The notes under the pieces were generated by a model, which saw only the letters and a list, made by a program, of their open reading frames with translations, made no database searches and was not told the DNA's origin. Shown here in pieces: positions 31,501 through 40,122 of a DNA stretch of 64,000 nucleotides; within the stretch, counting starts at the first letter, position 1; the number at the start of each line of letters is the position of its first letter. The position numbers and the translations under genes are program-made. Origin of the DNA: UBA1067 sp050874585 (lineage in GTDB: Bacteria > Verrucomicrobiota > Kiritimatiellia > RFP12 > UBA1067); contig JBNMKZ010000007.1 in NCBI GenBank assembly GCA_050874585.1, positions 9,263-73,262 of the forward strand, given 5' to 3'.

Positions 31501-32258
31501 TAAAGATCCGGGAAGTCACAGACCATGTGCCCATTCTCATGGCAAAAGGTCAGGATGGAAGGATTGGATGTCACGGGCGTCAGCTGATAAGTCGAGAAGT
31601 GACATTCGTTGCCATCAATCGTAACCGGAGCCGCCTTGTACTGGTCGGACTTAAGCGTCGACTGATGCGCCCAGAGGCCATAGCCCCACGTCGTCGACTC
31701 TTCTCCCGCAAAATACACGTTCAGCGCACAAATCTGATAATCTTTCGTCAGGATCTTCTTCTGCTCACGGTAACTGGCCTGCTGGAGACGCGGCAGAATT
31801 TTCGTCGCGTAATCATTCCGTGCGGCGAGGACCTGCAACACATCGCCAATGAGCTGGCGCCCGCACTGCCCATTCTCAACAGACGGCTTGTCGTAGTAGT
31901 CACGCGGATGCGGTGCCTGAATCCATCCGATGACGACATTCGTGTAGATGAGCGCCCCACCGCTCACCGTCTCATAATAGGCGCGGCACGAGGAGACATT
32001 CCCATATTTGGTAAACTTGCTGCCGTTGATCATTTCCTCCAGGTCGCCCGCCGAGACGTTCGGATGCGCGACGGCCGCAAGGGTGTTCGTCTGCCGACCA
32101 TCCTCATCGATCAACGGGAAATCCACGAGCAAGGTGACGCCAACGATCGTACCCGAAGTCGCCTGATAGTTTTCATTGGCCACTGCACTTTGAGGGCCGC
32201 CGAGCGGGATGCCGTGGTCGAATCCACTGAAAGGCGACTCGCCTTGCGTGCACGCCAC
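28590..32258 (-). CDS. Secreted M6-family metalloprotease, main part (frameshifted from its signal peptide)
   Basis: 1222 codons beginning at a GTG, but the true N-terminus lies in another frame (see 32111-32551). The catalytic domain contains the zinc motif HENGH in FCHENGHMVCDFPDLYHY, as in M6 (immune inhibitor A-like) proteases, followed by GVGMWDLMCGRTG. After it come beta-rich modules: a jelly-roll-like region (SWFYCSFTGKGTLYFDW), Fn3-like segments, and an EYVAGTNPDDAASVF stretch seen near the ends of many secreted PVC proteins. The last about 250 residues are an unrecognised beta-rich tail. An extracellular protease acting on host or community proteins is plausible. Stops at 28590; next upstream gene is a glycosyltransferase. 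Confidence 0.75.
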   Translation of the reverse strand: MACTQGESPFSGFDHGIPLGGPQSAVANENYQATSGTIVGVTLLVDFPLIDEDGRQTNTLAAVAHPNVSAGDLEEMINGSKFTKYGNVSSCRAYYETVSGGALIYTNVVIGWIQAPHPRDYYDKPSVENGQCGRQLIGDVLQVLAARNDYATKILPRLQQASYREQKKILTKDYQICALNVYFAGEESTTWGYGLWAHQSTLKSDQYKAAPVTIDGNECHFSTYQLTPVTSNPSILTFCHENGHMVCDFPDLYHYNSLPGNGVGMWDLMCGRTGTYDTHPQYLSAYLRVAMGWVQPKPLPIGGWVTVTDALSDVYYFANPQNAKEYYLIENRQARGYDQEIRSSGIAIYRCNEDGDNMYPTVLSDALKKVFANYGAATNRLNYEVSLEQADGLYSLETAKTNGDSGDAWKADNPAQTYGGEFNGTSIPCARWADGTAATLNLSHFSPNGRTMSFWSAAPASSATSSAASRFNLALDCDDVKFWTKAHRSWSVDEDVSRDGKSAARSADIEKGETSWFYCSFTGKGTLYFDWKVDGSDTNDRLSFFTSTNEGVTASTTIKGSDVAWARKGYVFKADGAHCVHWRYYNQSGKSTAANAGWLDRIRWVPTTWKGEPIFGTACSYSKQSGVLTMLASMQEYGSNTVTRTKATSATAQIEVADNSAFSNSRLFDAVALNTAAVATITAVPVFESGRKCYARLVVTNNGKLKKNGRTYTFTAVTPTLADVAVKPKMEAWHTASEESAETFEVKVESSGVRDDTVNMVAEFSKTADFATVVQSVSTVPSIVPTGHVTRVSVRGFPKHDAFYLRLRAINSAGLSSLAAQTVRHDYALDVTDFDRWLKAKGFTTRDYARSSEIAAMKARATRFAKCRADGRVMSVFDEYVAGTNPDDAASVFRTSIQMGANGPELTWTPDLGDERVYTVYGKADLADEWSSHLDETHRFFKVSVSLPEGLDASIEDRVGAASSVEADAEDEQPSGDAPAINSGVSTLSVPPTLQLRETEEASGKVEVSATNDLVQTVHVNVEKVNGRKRITSFDVNLKGTVWLDLAVEKGTLSVSNVSLSSVRNFSEAPFLCWAGPRVDIDAAVSGSVVMRVPIAVDATLTYRNRTLTHDGKVSIRDFDAHDDMTVSDLGLDATVFAGLEVGAAVGAETSAASAKFMKVTVVPGVTGTFKKEDADVSGTITPTVSFSFAPLSLELFDRTFELVELTRTIVGTSLPFAVHLP

Positions 32259-32551
32259 CGCTCCGCCCGCCCGGTTGCCTGCAAGTATTCACGCATCCGC
32301 TCGCGGACCTTCTCCATCCGAGACTGCCGCGTCTGCTCGTCAGCCTTCTCGTAGTATCCCGTCTGCGGATTGTAGCTGAGAGCATTCCCCTCCTCATCCC
32401 TGAACGTCGCCTGATACTCATCACCAACACCATAAATCCGCTGTATTGCGCCCGTCGATGGCACGCGATGGGTAAACCACTTTTCAAAGGGTGCCGCCCC
32501 GGCACAGCAGGCGACGGCGGCCATCCCAATCATCACAAGAAGTCTCTGCAT
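32111..32551 (-). CDS. N-terminal part of M6 protease (signal peptide; frameshift)
   Basis: From the ATG at 32551 the frame encodes a signal peptide (MQRLLVMIGMAAVACCAGA) and about 80 residues of propeptide-like sequence (RIYGVGDEYQATFRDEEGNALSYN), then loses sense. The protease continues in a different frame from about 32260-32280, in a CGGGCGGGCGG run where a one-base slip is easy. Either a sequencing or assembly error, a real disabling mutation, or programmed slippage. Real coding probably ends near 32260. Confidence 0.7.
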   Translation of the reverse strand: MQRLLVMIGMAAVACCAGAAPFEKWFTHRVPSTGAIQRIYGVGDEYQATFRDEEGNALSYNPQTGYYEKADEQTRQSRMEKVRERMREYLQATGRAERWRARKASRLSVDSTTASRSAALKVQWPMKTIRRLRVRSLASPCSWISR

Positions 32552-32586
32552 TCTTTGTCGTATTCCTCTTTTGTTAGATGCGGCAA

Positions 32587-32616
32587 AGTTTACCAAAACT
32601 AACTCACTGCTGTCAA
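32587..32616 (-). promoter_or_regulatory. Strong promoter of M6 protease gene
   Basis: Perfect -35 TTGACA (32611-32616), 18-bp spacer, -10 TAAACT (32587-32592) preceded by TGG. An active-looking promoter argues against long-dead pseudogene status. Confidence 0.65.
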
Positions 32617-32791
32617 CCGTGCGCCGTAAACTGACGAAAATGCCTGGTGAAAGGGACAATCTGACAATCAGGTGCGTGACATAAAGAGGCGTTCCAGCCG
32701 ATTCCGTGCGCCGTTAATGCCCCAAAGGGCGGCGCAAAAAGGAGTCCTTGAGATGCCGCGTCCGCCCGTCAAACCGCGAGCTGCGGGCACC

Positions 32792-33994
32792 TTACGCCCC
32801 GTGGGGAATGGGCTTCCACTGGCGCGTCGGAACGACAAGTGCCGCCAAAACCGAGGCCGAAAGGATGAGGGAGAAGACGGGGAAAAGCAGGATGGGCAGG
32901 ACACGCGGCCGCCGCTTTTCCTGCGAAAGCGCCACGGAAGCCCAGGCCGTGAACCACCCCATGACAAAGACGAACCCAATGACACCGAAGAAAAATCCGC
33001 TCGCCGAAGCCAGCGTTTCGCCGCTCAAAAGACGGAAAATGAACGCCAGGACATCAAACAACAGAATAAACGCAACGGACATTCCCGTCAGGATGGCGAA
33101 GAAACTGTCGAACAGGCGAAGCGTCGGACGCTTGGCGAGCGTCTTGGCCCACGGCCGAAAATACATCCGCACGACTTGCCAACCGCCGGTCGCCCAGCGG
33201 CGAAGCTGCCGCCACATGTACTGGACCGTCACAGGCTGCTCGTCGGCATAATCCGCACCAGGGACATAGGCAACCCGGTATCCGCGCAGGTTCCCCATGA
33301 CGGTAAACTCAACGTCCTCCACCATGGTCTTCGTCTTCCACCCTTCCTCCCCGAGGACGGAGAGAAGGAAGGCAAACCCCGTGCCCGTCAGTTTCCCCGA
33401 AAGGTGCAGGTTCGTCCGCACGCGGTTGGACAACTCGTTCATCATGTTCCAGTAAATCGTGTACCAACCGGAAATCAGGTTCGTCCGCGCATTGGAGGAA
33501 TGGCGGCACCCGGTCACAATCGACTCGCCGTCGCACAACGCCGCGTTGACCTTGCAAAGCCATTCAGGCGAAACAATGTTGTCCGCGTCAAAGACGGCGA
33601 TTGCGTCATAGCCGCCACACGCACGAATCTTCTCGATGCCCCAGGCGAGCACATCGCCCTTCCCCGCACTCGGGATCGTCTTCTCCCAAACGGTTGCGCC
33701 CGCCGCGCGCGCCCGCGCAACGGTCTGGTCGCTGCAGTTGTCCGCAAGGACGATAACATCGCGCAAGGCGGCCGGATAACGGCTCATCAGCAGGCTTCGA
33801 ACAGGCAGGCGAATCACCCGCTCCTCATTCCGCGCACAGATGAGAATGGCGAAGCGAAGGTTCTTTTTCGCCTTGGGATGCACCCGCGCCCGCCGCAGAA
33901 GGCCGACAAGGACAATCACCGTCGACCAGAAAAAGACCAGCGTCAGACCCAGGCACAGAAAGTTGAAGAGGAGCAAAAGCCGCGCATCAGTCAT
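32792..33994 (-). CDS. Membrane glycosyltransferase, family 2
   Basis: 400 residues. One N-terminal TM helix (LLLFNFLCLGLTLVFFWSTVIVLVGLL), then a GT2 domain with ARNEERVI, DVIVLADNCSDQT, AVFDADN (metal-binding DxD), VEDVEF and the QxxRW motif as QLRRWATGG, typical of processive enzymes, then several C-terminal TM helices. It probably builds or transfers a surface polysaccharide at the inner membrane. Start at 33994 has AGGAGGT and overlaps the lpxL-like gene by 8 nt. The 240 bp downstream to the protease gene hold only that gene's promoter. Confidence 0.85.
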   Translation of the reverse strand: MTDARLLLLFNFLCLGLTLVFFWSTVIVLVGLLRRARVHPKAKKNLRFAILICARNEERVIRLPVRSLLMSRYPAALRDVIVLADNCSDQTVARARAAGATVWEKTIPSAGKGDVLAWGIEKIRACGGYDAIAVFDADNIVSPEWLCKVNAALCDGESIVTGCRHSSNARTNLISGWYTIYWNMMNELSNRVRTNLHLSGKLTGTGFAFLLSVLGEEGWKTKTMVEDVEFTVMGNLRGYRVAYVPGADYADEQPVTVQYMWRQLRRWATGGWQVVRMYFRPWAKTLAKRPTLRLFDSFFAILTGMSVAFILLFDVLAFIFRLLSGETLASASGFFFGVIGFVFVMGWFTAWASVALSQEKRRPRVLPILLFPVFSLILSASVLAALVVPTRQWKPIPHGA

Positions 33995-34808
33995 CTCGCC
34001 ACCTCCTGTGAACCCAAAGGTACTGCTCGGGATAACGACGAATGGCTTCCTCAAGACGATCGTTCAGCAACTGCGTCACCTGCGCGAGATCCGCGCCGCG
34101 CTCCACACGAATCGGGCTACCGCCCACAAGCCTGTAGCGATAGGGGGCAAGCCGCACGAACGAACCGACGACGATCGGAAAGCCCGTGCGCATGGCAAGC
34201 CGCGAGACGCTCGTGAAGGTCCGTGCCGGGCGACCAAAGAACTTCAGCAGCAGGCCACCGTGCGTATACTGATCCATCAGGATGGTCATGGCGGCACAAT
34301 CCTCGCGCCACTTGCGGAGGATGTCAGGCGACATGCCCTGGTTCTTGTTGACGATTGTCACCGGTCCCCTGAAGTGATGATTCTTCATCCACCGCGTCAC
34401 CAGCCCATTGTTGGGCAGGCGCGCAATGGCAATCATCGGCCGGGCAAACGAGAGGATGTTCGTCGCCGCCTCCCAAACGCCGTGGTGTGAACTCGCCAGA
34501 AGAATCGGCGTGTCAGGTGTCTCAAGGAGAAGCCGGACAGTCGTCGCATCGGCTTCCGTCGTCATGTCAAGATGTTCGCGCCAGTTGTCGGCGTTCACGA
34601 CCCGTGGGACAAACAGTGCCTCACAGATGTGCCCGGCAAAATGGCCGAACGAACGCCGCGCAATCCGCGCCGCCGTCCGTCGATCGGACGCGACACCCGC
34701 CCGCAGAATGTTCTCAATGGCAATCTGGCGACGACGGCGGAAAAACGGCCAAAGGAGCGAGGCAAAACTCGCTCCAATGTCGTAGGCATGACGTTGTAAA
34801 AAGGTCAT
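33987..34808 (-). CDS. LpxL/HtrB-type Kdo2-lipid A acyltransferase
   Basis: 273 residues. The HX4(D/E) acyltransferase motif is SSHHGVWEAA (about 103-112), with an N-terminal hydrophobic/basic anchor (SLLWPFFRRRRQIAIENI) and later MDQYTHGG and FFGRPARTF segments characteristic of the family. It would add a secondary acyl chain to lipid A. It overlaps hisD by ATGA upstream and the glycosyltransferase downstream, an odd mix of lipid A and histidine genes in one transcript. Confidence 0.85.
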   Translation of the reverse strand: MTFLQRHAYDIGASFASLLWPFFRRRRQIAIENILRAGVASDRRTAARIARRSFGHFAGHICEALFVPRVVNADNWREHLDMTTEADATTVRLLLETPDTPILLASSHHGVWEAATNILSFARPMIAIARLPNNGLVTRWMKNHHFRGPVTIVNKNQGMSPDILRKWREDCAAMTILMDQYTHGGLLLKFFGRPARTFTSVSRLAMRTGFPIVVGSFVRLAPYRYRLVGGSPIRVERGADLAQVTQLLNDRLEEAIRRYPEQYLWVHRRWRDD

Positions 34809-36076
34809 GAAAAGCGGATTGTGGCCGCACGGCCGTGACCGTCGAGGCCCTCAACGCCCGCAAACGCCTCAATCGTGCGACACGTTTCCTGCAAGTCCTT
34901 CTTCTTGAACGCAACGAAACTGTGGCGACGACGGAAGTCATCCGGCGTAAGGCCTGAGAACATATTCGCCGCGCCTCCCGTCGGAAGCACATGGCTGGGG
35001 CCCGCGACAAAGTCGCCGGCGGACTCCGGCGTCCAAGGCCCCGCGAAGACCGCGCCCGCCGCACGAACGCCCTTCATGACACGCGTGGCATTGCGCGTCA
35101 TAATCTCAAAGTGCTCCGGCGCAAAGCGATTGACGACCTGGAGTCCCTCCTGCACGTCCTTCGCAACGACAATCAGGATTCCCTCACGATCGATGACACG
35201 CTGGACGAGAGCCTTGCGCGACAGGGTTTCCGTCTGTGCAAGGACTTCCCGACGAATGGCCTCTGCCAACTTCATCGAGGTGCACACGCAGAGAGACTTC
35301 TCCCACCCGCTACCATGCTCCGCCTGCGAAAGCAAGTCGGCCGCAATCCAGCGGATGTCGACAGAGCCATCCGTCAGGACGGCGATCTCGCTCGGGCCCG
35401 CCACCTGGTCAATGGCGACATAGCCATAGACCTGACGCTTGGCCGCCGTCACGAACGCATTGCCCGGACCGGCAATCTTCTGGACCTTCCGGCATGTCTC
35501 CGTGCCAAAGGCCATCATGCCAATCGCCTGAATGCCGCCCACGCGGTAAATCTCGGTCGCCCCCGCCACACGAAGTGCATACAGGAGGACGGGATTGACC
35601 TCTCCCGTCCGCCCAGCCGGCGTGCAGGCCACAATCTCCTTCACGCCAGCCGCCTTCGCAAGCGTCACGGTCATGATGGAGGTCGAGGCGAGCGGAGCCG
35701 TCCCGCCCGGCACATAGACACCGACGCGATCCATCGGGGAGAAGAACTCCCCTTCCGAACCGCCGCCGGGAGTCTTCATGCTCCATCCGCGGCGAAGGGA
35801 GGCCTTTGAAAACTTCAGGACGCGGCGGTGCGCATCAAGAACGGCCTTGCGGATAGCCGCAGGAATCGCCGCCGCCGCACCCTCTTCGTCCGCAAGTCGC
35901 AGATTCGAACCCTTGTAGCCCTCGAATTTCGCCACATATTTACGGACGGCGGCATCTCCGTTCTTGCGAATGTCGGCAAGAACGCCAAAAGCGGCCTTTT
36001 CGGCCTCTTCTGGAAAGGCTGGACGCGCATTGAACTGCTCAATGCGCGCATCGCCCGTCTTGACAATCCGAATCAT
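34805..36076 (-). CDS. hisD: Histidinol dehydrogenase
   Basis: 423 residues. Oxidises histidinol to histidine in two steps with NAD+. Motifs: DRVGVYVPGG, STSIMTVTLAKAAGVKEIV, GPGNAFVTAAKRQVYG, DQVAGPSEIAVL, LLSQAEHG (zinc ligands), FAPEHFEIM and GPSHVLPTGG. Full length. No other his genes lie nearby, so it has been separated from the rest of the pathway. Confidence 0.95.
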   Translation of the reverse strand: MIRIVKTGDARIEQFNARPAFPEEAEKAAFGVLADIRKNGDAAVRKYVAKFEGYKGSNLRLADEEGAAAAIPAAIRKAVLDAHRRVLKFSKASLRRGWSMKTPGGGSEGEFFSPMDRVGVYVPGGTAPLASTSIMTVTLAKAAGVKEIVACTPAGRTGEVNPVLLYALRVAGATEIYRVGGIQAIGMMAFGTETCRKVQKIAGPGNAFVTAAKRQVYGYVAIDQVAGPSEIAVLTDGSVDIRWIAADLLSQAEHGSGWEKSLCVCTSMKLAEAIRREVLAQTETLSRKALVQRVIDREGILIVVAKDVQEGLQVVNRFAPEHFEIMTRNATRVMKGVRAAGAVFAGPWTPESAGDFVAGPSHVLPTGGAANMFSGLTPDDFRRRHSFVAFKKKDLQETCRTIEAFAGVEGLDGHGRAATIRFS

Positions 36077-36091
36077 AGACTTCTTCGGCCC

Positions 36092-36568
36092 TTACTTTTC
36101 CTTGTTCTCGCCCAGCATGCACGTCAACGTGCCCTCGGCCGCCAACTCACCGTTGACATAGCCCTTCGCCTCGAAGACGGCGATGATGGAGCGCAGCTTC
36201 ACCGTCTTGACGACCGTCGTGAACGTGTCGCCGGGACGGACGGGACGCTTGAACTTCGCGCCATCCACCTTGGCGAAGAGGAAGCCAGGCTTCTTGTCGC
36301 CGAAAAAGCCGCGGGCAATCAATCCCGCGCCGGCGGCCTGCGCCATCGTCTCGACCAGCACAACGCCAGGGACAATCGGGAAGTCCGGGAAGTGCCCCTT
36401 GAAGAACTCGTTCTTCTCCATCGTGAACGTGTACTCGGCAACCGCCCCCGTCTCGTCCGCCGACAAGAGCTTGTCGACGAAGAGGAACGGATCACGATGC
36501 GGAAGAAGATCGATTCCCGGCGTGTTGTAGACCGTGCCAAGGACAGGAATTTCAAAAGGTGTCGCCAT
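36092..36568 (-). CDS. fabZ: 3-hydroxyacyl-ACP dehydratase
   Basis: 158 residues, hot-dog fold. The catalytic His is in LLPHRDPFLFVDKL and the Glu in FPIVPGVVLVETMAQAAG. It dehydrates 3-hydroxyacyl-ACP during elongation. 15 bp downstream of hisD start side and 5 bp after fabF, in a fabH-fabF-fabZ-hisD-lpxL order: fatty-acid synthesis leading to lipid A acylation. Confidence 0.93.
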   Translation of the reverse strand: MATPFEIPVLGTVYNTPGIDLLPHRDPFLFVDKLLSADETGAVAEYTFTMEKNEFFKGHFPDFPIVPGVVLVETMAQAAGAGLIARGFFGDKKPGFLFAKVDGAKFKRPVRPGDTFTTVVKTVKLRSIIAVFEAKGYVNGELAAEGTLTCMLGENKEK

Positions 36569-36573
36569 GATGA

Positions 36574-37830
36574 TTAAGCCTTCTTGAAGACGAGAATACC
36601 ATTGTGCCCGCCGAAGCCAAGCGACGAGCTCATCGCCACGCGGATGTCGCGGTTGACACCGACATTCGGCGTGTAGTTGAGGTCCAGCTCAGGGTCGGGA
36701 TGCTCGTAGTTGATCGTGGCCGGAACATAGCCCTCCTTGATGGCAAGGGCCGTGATGGCCGCTTCAATCGCACCCGTCGCACCGAGGCAGTGCCCGTGGA
36801 ACGGCTTGGTCGAGGAGATGTTGATCTTCTTCGCCTGCTCATCACCAAAGACGCGCTTGAAGGCCGTCGTCTCCATCGCATCGTTGAGATGCGTCGAGGT
36901 GCCATGCGCATTGATGTAGTCCACCGTCGACTTGTCCGTCACGCCGGCATCCTTGAGCGCGACCTCAATCGCCTTCACCGCACCATCTCCGGAAGGATCC
37001 GGGGCAGTGATGTGGTAGGCATCGCACGTCGCACCATAACCGGCGAGCTCGGCGTAGACCTTGGCACCACGCGCCTTGGCGTGTTCCTCACTTTCGAGAA
37101 TGAGGATGCCGGCGCCTTCGCCCATCACAAAGCCATCGCGGTCGACATTGAACGGACGGCAGGCCTTCTCGGGCGTGTCGTTGAACTTCGTCGCAAGGGC
37201 CTTCTCCTTCATGAAGCCGCCCACGCAGAACTCCAAAATCGTCGCCTCGGAGCCACCGGCAATCACGATGTCGGCACGACCCGCACGAATCGCATCCATC
37301 GCATAGCCAATCGCATCCGTCGAAGACGCACACGCCGTCGTGATGACCTGGCAGGGTCCCTTCGCACCGAGCGTCAGCGCGATGTTGCCCGCACCCTCGT
37401 TCGAGATGAGCTCCGGAATCGCCAGCGGGGAAAGACGGTCTGGGCCACGGTCAAAGAGAACCTTGTACGACTCGCCGGTCACGTCCAGGCCGCCGATGCC
37501 CACGCCGAGAATCGTACCAACGCGGTCCATGTCAGGACGGTTCTCGTCCGTGAACCCGGCGTCACGCCAGGCCTCCACGGCCGCCGTCACCGCATACTGC
37601 GAGAAAAGCGCCATATGCCGGGCTTCGCGCTTGTTCAGGAGACCACCCCCAATGGCATACTCCTCAAAACCCTTGATTTCCGCCGCAACCTGGCAGGTGC
37701 AACGGGAAGGATCGAACTTGGTGATGCGGCCAACGCCCGGCTTACCCGCCTTAATCGCTTCCCAGGTGGCAGCCTTGCCGTTGCCAACGGCGGTGAGCAT
37801 TCCAATGCCCGTGATCATGACTTTCTTCAT
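36574..37830 (-). CDS. fabF: Beta-ketoacyl-ACP synthase II
   Basis: 418 residues. Catalytic Cys in TTACASSTDAIGYA (about 164), His in NAHGTSTHLNDAMET and His in PFHGHCLGATGAIEA, giving the Cys-His-His triad of FabF. Elongates acyl-ACP with malonyl-ACP. Gap to fabH of 29 bp upstream. Standard length. Confidence 0.95.
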   Translation of the reverse strand: MKKVMITGIGMLTAVGNGKAATWEAIKAGKPGVGRITKFDPSRCTCQVAAEIKGFEEYAIGGGLLNKREARHMALFSQYAVTAAVEAWRDAGFTDENRPDMDRVGTILGVGIGGLDVTGESYKVLFDRGPDRLSPLAIPELISNEGAGNIALTLGAKGPCQVITTACASSTDAIGYAMDAIRAGRADIVIAGGSEATILEFCVGGFMKEKALATKFNDTPEKACRPFNVDRDGFVMGEGAGILILESEEHAKARGAKVYAELAGYGATCDAYHITAPDPSGDGAVKAIEVALKDAGVTDKSTVDYINAHGTSTHLNDAMETTAFKRVFGDEQAKKINISSTKPFHGHCLGATGAIEAAITALAIKEGYVPATINYEHPDPELDLNYTPNVGVNRDIRVAMSSSLGFGGHNGILVFKKA

Positions 37831-37859
37831 GGTTACGTGTCCTTTCTATTGAAGAATAA

Positions 37860-38885
37860 TTAGAGGTTGGGCCAAGTGCAGTATGTACCGGCGTAGGTGA
37901 GCCCCGCACCAAAGCCGACCATCACAATTTTCATGCCATCTTTCAGCTCACCGGCGCGCACGGCCTGATCAAGCGAAATCGGAATTGACGCGGCGGACGT
38001 ATTCGCCGTCGACTCAAGGTTCAGCCAGAACTTCGACAGCGGCAGTTTCATGCGCCGCGCAACGGCCTCGATGATGCGCCCGTTCGCCTGGTGGGCGAAG
38101 ACGCGGTCAACGCCCTGCTCAGGCGTGGTGCCGAACTTCTCGCAGAGATCCGTCACGACCTTCGACAGCGTCCGCACGGCAAAGGCGAACACGTCGTGCC
38201 CGGCGAGCTTCATCTCAGGCTGCACAGGCGGAGGCGGCATCGGAATGCCAAATTCAGGATCGAACTGGAGCGCATCCTTCGTGCCACCCGTCCGCGTGAT
38301 GAAGTTCGCGCCAGTCCCATCCGCGCCCAGAATCGTATAAGCCTTGGTATGTGTCGCAGCGACACCAGGCGCCTCGTCATTGCCAAGGACAAGCGCACCC
38401 GCGCCATCGCCAAAGAGAATGCAGCTTGAGCGATCCGCCCAATTGACGACTCGCGTCAGGCATTCCGAGCCGATGACAAGGGCCTTCTTCTCCGGATAGA
38501 AATTCAGGAAGCCACGCGCCTGCTCCAGCGCATACACAAACCCCGAACAAGCCGCCTGGAGATCAAAGGCCCCGGCATTCGTGCACCCAAGCTGAGCCTG
38601 CACAAGGCAAGCCGTCGACGGGAACGGATTGTAGTCCGCCGTCGAAGTCGCCACCACGATCAGGCCAATGTCCTCCGGCTTCACATTCGCCGCCTCAAGG
38701 GCCAGTTTCGCCGCCTTCGTACCCATCGTCGAGGCGCTGTCGCCCTCTTCGGCAACATGGCGCGCATGAATGCCCGTGTGCGAATAGATCCACTCATCCG
38801 ACGTGTTCAACGGCTTCGCGAGGTCGTCATTCGTCACGACCTTCGGAGGCAGGTAGCTGCCCGTACCTAATATGCGTATACCCAT
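37860..38885 (-). CDS. fabH: Beta-ketoacyl-ACP synthase III
   Basis: 341 residues from the ATG at 38885 (MGIRILGTGSYLPPK). Starts fatty-acid synthesis by condensing acetyl-CoA with malonyl-ACP. Catalytic Cys in DLQAACSGFVYA, His in AHQANGRIIEA and Asn in ESTANTSAASIP. Ribosome site AAAAGGA. The longer open frame runs through the promoter and is rejected. First gene of the fab-hisD-lpxL operon. Confidence 0.95.
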   Translation of the reverse strand: MGIRILGTGSYLPPKVVTNDDLAKPLNTSDEWIYSHTGIHARHVAEEGDSASTMGTKAAKLALEAANVKPEDIGLIVVATSTADYNPFPSTACLVQAQLGCTNAGAFDLQAACSGFVYALEQARGFLNFYPEKKALVIGSECLTRVVNWADRSSCILFGDGAGALVLGNDEAPGVAATHTKAYTILGADGTGANFITRTGGTKDALQFDPEFGIPMPPPPVQPEMKLAGHDVFAFAVRTLSKVVTDLCEKFGTTPEQGVDRVFAHQANGRIIEAVARRMKLPLSKFWLNLESTANTSAASIPISLDQAVRAGELKDGMKIVMVGFGAGLTYAGTYCTWPNL

Positions 38886-38910
38886 TATCTTCTGTATCCT
38901 TTTGGCGCGT

Positions 38911-38919
38911 ATTATACCA
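38911..38919 (-). promoter_or_regulatory. Promoter of fabH operon, abutting REP-like repeat
   Basis: Minus strand TGGTATAAT (38911-38919), about 19-nt leader. The sequence just upstream is the dispersed repeat also found upstream of the tmRNA promoter. Confidence 0.6.
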
Positions 38920-39122
38920 TAAAACCGCCTGCTCGGGGGCTTGCGCGGCGGCTCGCCCGAGAGGAGGGACAAGGCCGACTACAGGCAGGGACGCGACAGA
39001 ATGGTTTTGCCGCGCCTGCGCCTACTGAACGCCTGCGCGATGGGGCTTCTTCCCGCCCTTCTGCGCTCCGCCGCTCCCAAACGGGGGTTCGGGGGCGCAG
39101 TCCCCGTCCCTTCGCCGGCCTG
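38920..39122. repeat. REP-like dispersed repeat, copy 2
   Basis: Left part (TGCTCGGGGGCTTGCGCGGC onward, about 45 bp) matches 45346-45390 almost exactly; right part matches 28165-28270 including the GGTTCGGGGGCGCAGTCCCC core. So the full element is about 200 bp and the other copies are parts of it. Confidence 0.8.
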
Positions 39123-39162
39123 AGGAACGGCGACACCCCGGGAGCGAGGATTGCCGCGCTTC

Positions 39163-40122
39163 TCACGCGTGGGTCTTCCAGCGAATGAGCAGCAACCGGA
39201 CCTTCGCCTTAAGCGAAAGACTGCCGCGCAACTTGGGATCGCGGGCAAACAAATCGTCGCAAGCCGCCAACAACTTTCGGTTGAAATCGAGATTCCTAAC
39301 CTTCCAGACCTTACCAATCGTGGAAGAAAGCCCGTCCCCGGCCTGCCGACGGGCAAAACGCTCGGCGGACGTTCCCCGCGCATGACCGAGAATCGCGCGG
39401 ATGCCCGCTACAGAGTCCTGGAGCTTGCGCTCAGAAAATGGCGAGTGGATGAGCGAGGAGGCCGATGGATTGATGCAATAGACATAGAGCGGCTCGTCGA
39501 CAAAGGCCATCGTCGCGACATCGCAGAAGAGTTGCGTGGTGAAAGGATAGTCCTCAAAATAGCGGACTTCATCCGAAAACCGGCGGTTTCGCAGCAAGTC
39601 CGCCCGATAGAACTTGTTCCAGGCACTGTACTGGACCTTCCGCCCAGCAATCCAGGAAGACGGGCGCACACACCAGCGCGGCACCTTCGCAGGAGATGCC
39701 GCGGAAACGCCGCGCCCGGAATCCTTCCGAAACGACGTCGAGATCACGATGGCCGCACCCGATGCCGTTGCAACGGAGGCAAAAACCGACAGCGCACAGG
39801 ATGGAATGTAGTCGTCTGAGTCGACAAACATCACGTAATCACCCGTCATGCGGTCAAGTCCGGCGTTTCGTGCGGTTCCAAGCCCTCCGTTCGGCTTGTC
39901 AACGACCACGAAGGTCACCCCGTCAAGGGTCGAAAACCGTGACCGCTCATCGGCAAGAATCGCCGGCGAGCGGTCAGTCGAACCGTCGTTGACGCAAATA
40001 ATCTCCACGGATCGCCCCTGTTCGCCATCCATGAACTGCCGCGCCGCCGCCTCGACCGACCTAATGCACCGTTCAAGATAGCGTTCAACATTGTAGACGG
40101 GAACAATGACGGAGACTTTCAT
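39163..40122 (-). CDS. Family 2 glycosyltransferase
   Basis: 319 residues from the ATG at 40122 (MKVSVIVPVYNVERYLERC). GT-A fold motifs: IICVNDGSTDRS, NGGLGTARNAGLD and the metal-binding VDSDD. No TM segment, so probably a peripheral enzyme adding a sugar to a polysaccharide intermediate. ATGA overlap with the GT10-like gene upstream. Confidence 0.88.
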   Translation of the reverse strand: MKVSVIVPVYNVERYLERCIRSVEAAARQFMDGEQGRSVEIICVNDGSTDRSPAILADERSRFSTLDGVTFVVVDKPNGGLGTARNAGLDRMTGDYVMFVDSDDYIPSCALSVFASVATASGAAIVISTSFRKDSGRGVSAASPAKVPRWCVRPSSWIAGRKVQYSAWNKFYRADLLRNRRFSDEVRYFEDYPFTTQLFCDVATMAFVDEPLYVYCINPSASSLIHSPFSERKLQDSVAGIRAILGHARGTSAERFARRQAGDGLSSTIGKVWKVRNLDFNRKLLAACDDLFARDPKLRGSLSLKAKVRLLLIRWKTHA

